NCBI GenBank assembly: GCA_902761035.1
Contig: CACWIW010000006.1
Coordinates: forward strand, 78,462 to 136,915
DNA length: 58,454 nucleotides
Direction of reading: 5' to 3'
Origin: an uncultured bacterium
GTDB lineage: Bacteria > Verrucomicrobiota > Kiritimatiellia > RFP12 > UBA1067
Within the stretch, counting starts at the first letter, position 1, and every line of letters begins with the position of its first letter. The position numbers and the translations under genes are program-made. Under the pieces are notes generated by a model. The model saw only the letters and a list, made by a program, of their open reading frames with translations. It did not search any database and was not told the origin of the DNA. This document shows, piece by piece, positions 57,103 through 58,454 of this stretch.

Positions 57103-57111
57103 TGGTATACT
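57103..57111 (+). promoter_or_regulatory. Extended -10 promoter of the NifU-like gene
   Basis: TGGTATACT, 30 bases before the ATG; no clear -35. Confidence 0.5.
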
Positions 57112-57141
57112 AATCGGCGTTGCAATGAAGGACTAGCGAAG

Positions 57142-57714
57142 ATGTGGAATTACTCTGAGAAAATGATGGACCACTTCCGGAACCCCCGGAATGTGGGAAC
57201 GATCGAACACCCCGACGGCACGGCCACCGTCGGATCGCTCGCGTGCGGCGACGCGCTGACGTTCCAGTTCAAGCTGGACGCGGACGGGAAGATCTGCGAG
57301 GCGAAGTTCCAGACGTTCGGCTGCGCAAGCGCCATCGCCTCGTCGAGCGCCCTCACCGAGATGGTGATCGGCAAGACCCTCGAGGAGGCGTCGAAGATCA
57401 CGAACAAGGAGATCGCCGACTACCTCGGCGGACTCCCGCCCCAGAAGATGCACTGCTCCGTAATGGGACGCGAGGCGCTCGAGGCCGCAATCAAGAACTT
57501 CAAGACCGGCGAGAACTCCGACCGCAACCTCGAGGACACGATGCTCTGCACCTGCTACAACGTGAGCGAAAACGAGGTGCGACGCGTGATCACCGAGAAC
57601 TCCCTCACCACCGTGGAGGAGGTCACCAACTTCACGAAGGCCGGCGGCGGCTGCGGCAAGTGCAAGCCGAAGATCCAGGCGATCCTCGACGAGATCAACG
57701 GGGGCGCTAAATGA
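57142..57714 (+). CDS. NifU-like Fe-S scaffold protein (IscU plus BFD domains)
   Basis: 190 residues. The IscU domain covers 1-125: [37 protein letters not shown] (first Cys), [20 protein letters not shown] (second) and [17 protein letters not shown] (third). Then a BFD-type [2Fe-2S] domain ([20 protein letters not shown] and GGGCGKCKP) ends the chain. The Nfu domain of full NifU is absent. It builds iron-sulphur clusters, usually with a cysteine desulphurase, which is not nearby. The stop overlaps the next ATG. Confidence 0.9.
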   Translation: MWNYSEKMMDHFRNPRNVGTIEHPDGTATVGSLACGDALTFQFKLDADGKICEAKFQTFGCASAIASSSALTEMVIGKTLEEASKITNKEIADYLGGLPPQKMHCSVMGREALEAAIKNFKTGENSDRNLEDTMLCTCYNVSENEVRRVITENSLTTVEEVTNFTKAGGGCGKCKPKIQAILDEINGGAK

Positions 57715-58454
57715 AGATCGGCTTCGACAACGAGAAGTACCTCACCGAGCAGAGCGAGGAAATCCGCCGCCGCGCCGCGAAGTACGGCAAGCTCTACCTC
57801 GAGTTCGGCGGGAAGCTGATGAACGACTTCCACGCCGCGCGTTGCCTCCCCGGCTACGACCCCAACGTGAAGCTTCGCCTCCTCCAGTCCCTCAAAGACC
57901 AGGCCGAAATTCTCCTCTGCATCTACGCGGGCGATATCGAGCACAAGAAGATGCGCGCCGATTTCGGCATCTCCTACGCGGACGACGCGCTCAAGCTCAT
58001 CGACGACCTCAAGCGCCTCGGACTTCTCTTCCGCGGCGTGGTGATCACGCGCTATACCGGACAAGTCGCCGCGCAGCAGTTCCGCCAGCGCCTCGAGAAC
58101 CGCGGCATCAAGGTCTATTTCCACTACGTCACGCAGGGCTACCCCGCCGACGTCGAGACGATCGTCTCGGAGGCCGGCTACGGCAAGAACGAATACGTGC
58201 CCACCGAGCGTCCCATCGTGGTCGTCACCGCCCCTGGTCCCGGCTCCGGCAAGTTCGCCACCTGCCTCTCGCAGATCTACCACGAATACCGACACGGGAA
58301 GAAGGCCGCCTACTCGAAGTTCGAGACGTTCCCCGTGTGGAACATGCCGCTCGAACATCCGCTCAACGTCGCCTACGAGGCCGCCACGATCGACCTCAAG
58401 GACTGCAACATGATCGACCCGTACCACCTCCAGGCGTACGGCAAGACGACGGTG
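57711..58454 (+). CDS. DUF1846 family protein (3' end outside window)
   Basis: 248 codons open to the window edge, beginning at an ATG that overlaps the NifU-like stop (ATGA). Motifs [64 protein letters not shown] and [20 protein letters not shown] match DUF1846, with a P-loop-like GPGSGK. Full members are about 500 residues. The function of the family is not settled. Confidence 0.9.
   Translation, partial: MKIGFDNEKYLTEQSEEIRRRAAKYGKLYLEFGGKLMNDFHAARCLPGYDPNVKLRLLQSLKDQAEILLCIYAGDIEHKKMRADFGISYADDALKLIDDLKRLGLLFRGVVITRYTGQVAAQQFRQRLENRGIKVYFHYVTQGYPADVETIVSEAGYGKNEYVPTERPIVVVTAPGPGSGKFATCLSQIYHEYRHGKKAAYSKFETFPVWNMPLEHPLNVAYEAATIDLKDCNMIDPYHLQAYGKTTV

Overview
The window looks like a chromosomal segment of a moderately GC-rich, probably uncultured bacterium. 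Two GH2 glycosidases, three Gfo/Idh/MocA-type proteins (one a predicted lipoprotein, one Tat-exported), a band-7 protein, an MlaE permease and a TIGR02757 protein together resemble polysaccharide-degrading members of the PVC group (Verrucomicrobiota/Kiritimatiellota). That placement is inference from gene content; no rRNA or tRNA gene is visible.

Left part, about 1-18,300: a lower-GC accessory island in which every gene lies on the minus strand. It mixes surface-polysaccharide genes (rmlC, rmlA, rmlD, a diacylglycerol/undecaprenol kinase, a family 2 glycosyltransferase, a DegT aminotransferase remnant) with defence or toxin-antitoxin type genes: a Septu-like ptuA-ptuB pair, two copies of a GNAT plus 62-residue protein pair, a DUF2442/DUF4160-like trio, RhuM-type proteins and an AAA-ATPase/PD-(D/E)XK protein. 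There is also a twice-occurring replication-like module: winged-helix gene, 22-bp iterons, DUF3987 gene. Gene borders are marked by short repeats in one orientation. One repeat (here 'P') carries a sigma-70 promoter (TTGACA, 17 bp, TACACT) and a leader with inverted repeats. Another ('N') is the first 35-45 codons of a phosphonopyruvate decarboxylase gene (aepY-like), present four times and always broken off. A 20-bp palindrome, TCACATATCGCAATATGTGA, sits where repeat types and payload genes join. Together they look like a recombining cassette array that carries its own promoters.

Right part, about 18,300-58,454: denser, GC-richer core-type DNA. On the minus strand are rlmI-like, a band-7 protein, a lipoprotein oxidoreductase, a BaiN/HI0933 flavoprotein and TIGR02757. 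A divergent plus-strand group follows (oxidoreductase, zinc ribbon, glycosyltransferase-like, non-specific nuclease), then a minus-strand run rnd, mlaE, fabZ, fabF, fabH; rsgA; DUF1667 plus a fused GlpA-like/pyridine nucleotide oxidoreductase; DUF167; a GT2; an FAD/Fe-S glycolate/lactate dehydrogenase-like fusion; a lactonase; a Tat-exported oxidoreductase; recD-recB-recC; GH2, aldo/keto reductase, GH2. The window ends with a plus-strand NifU-like gene and the start of a DUF1846 gene.

The genes of the right part form ordinary operons for lipid synthesis, DNA repair, redox chemistry and sugar breakdown. The left part is where the unusual structure lies: genes appear to have been repeatedly inserted, duplicated and truncated around a few recurring border sequences inside a polysaccharide locus.
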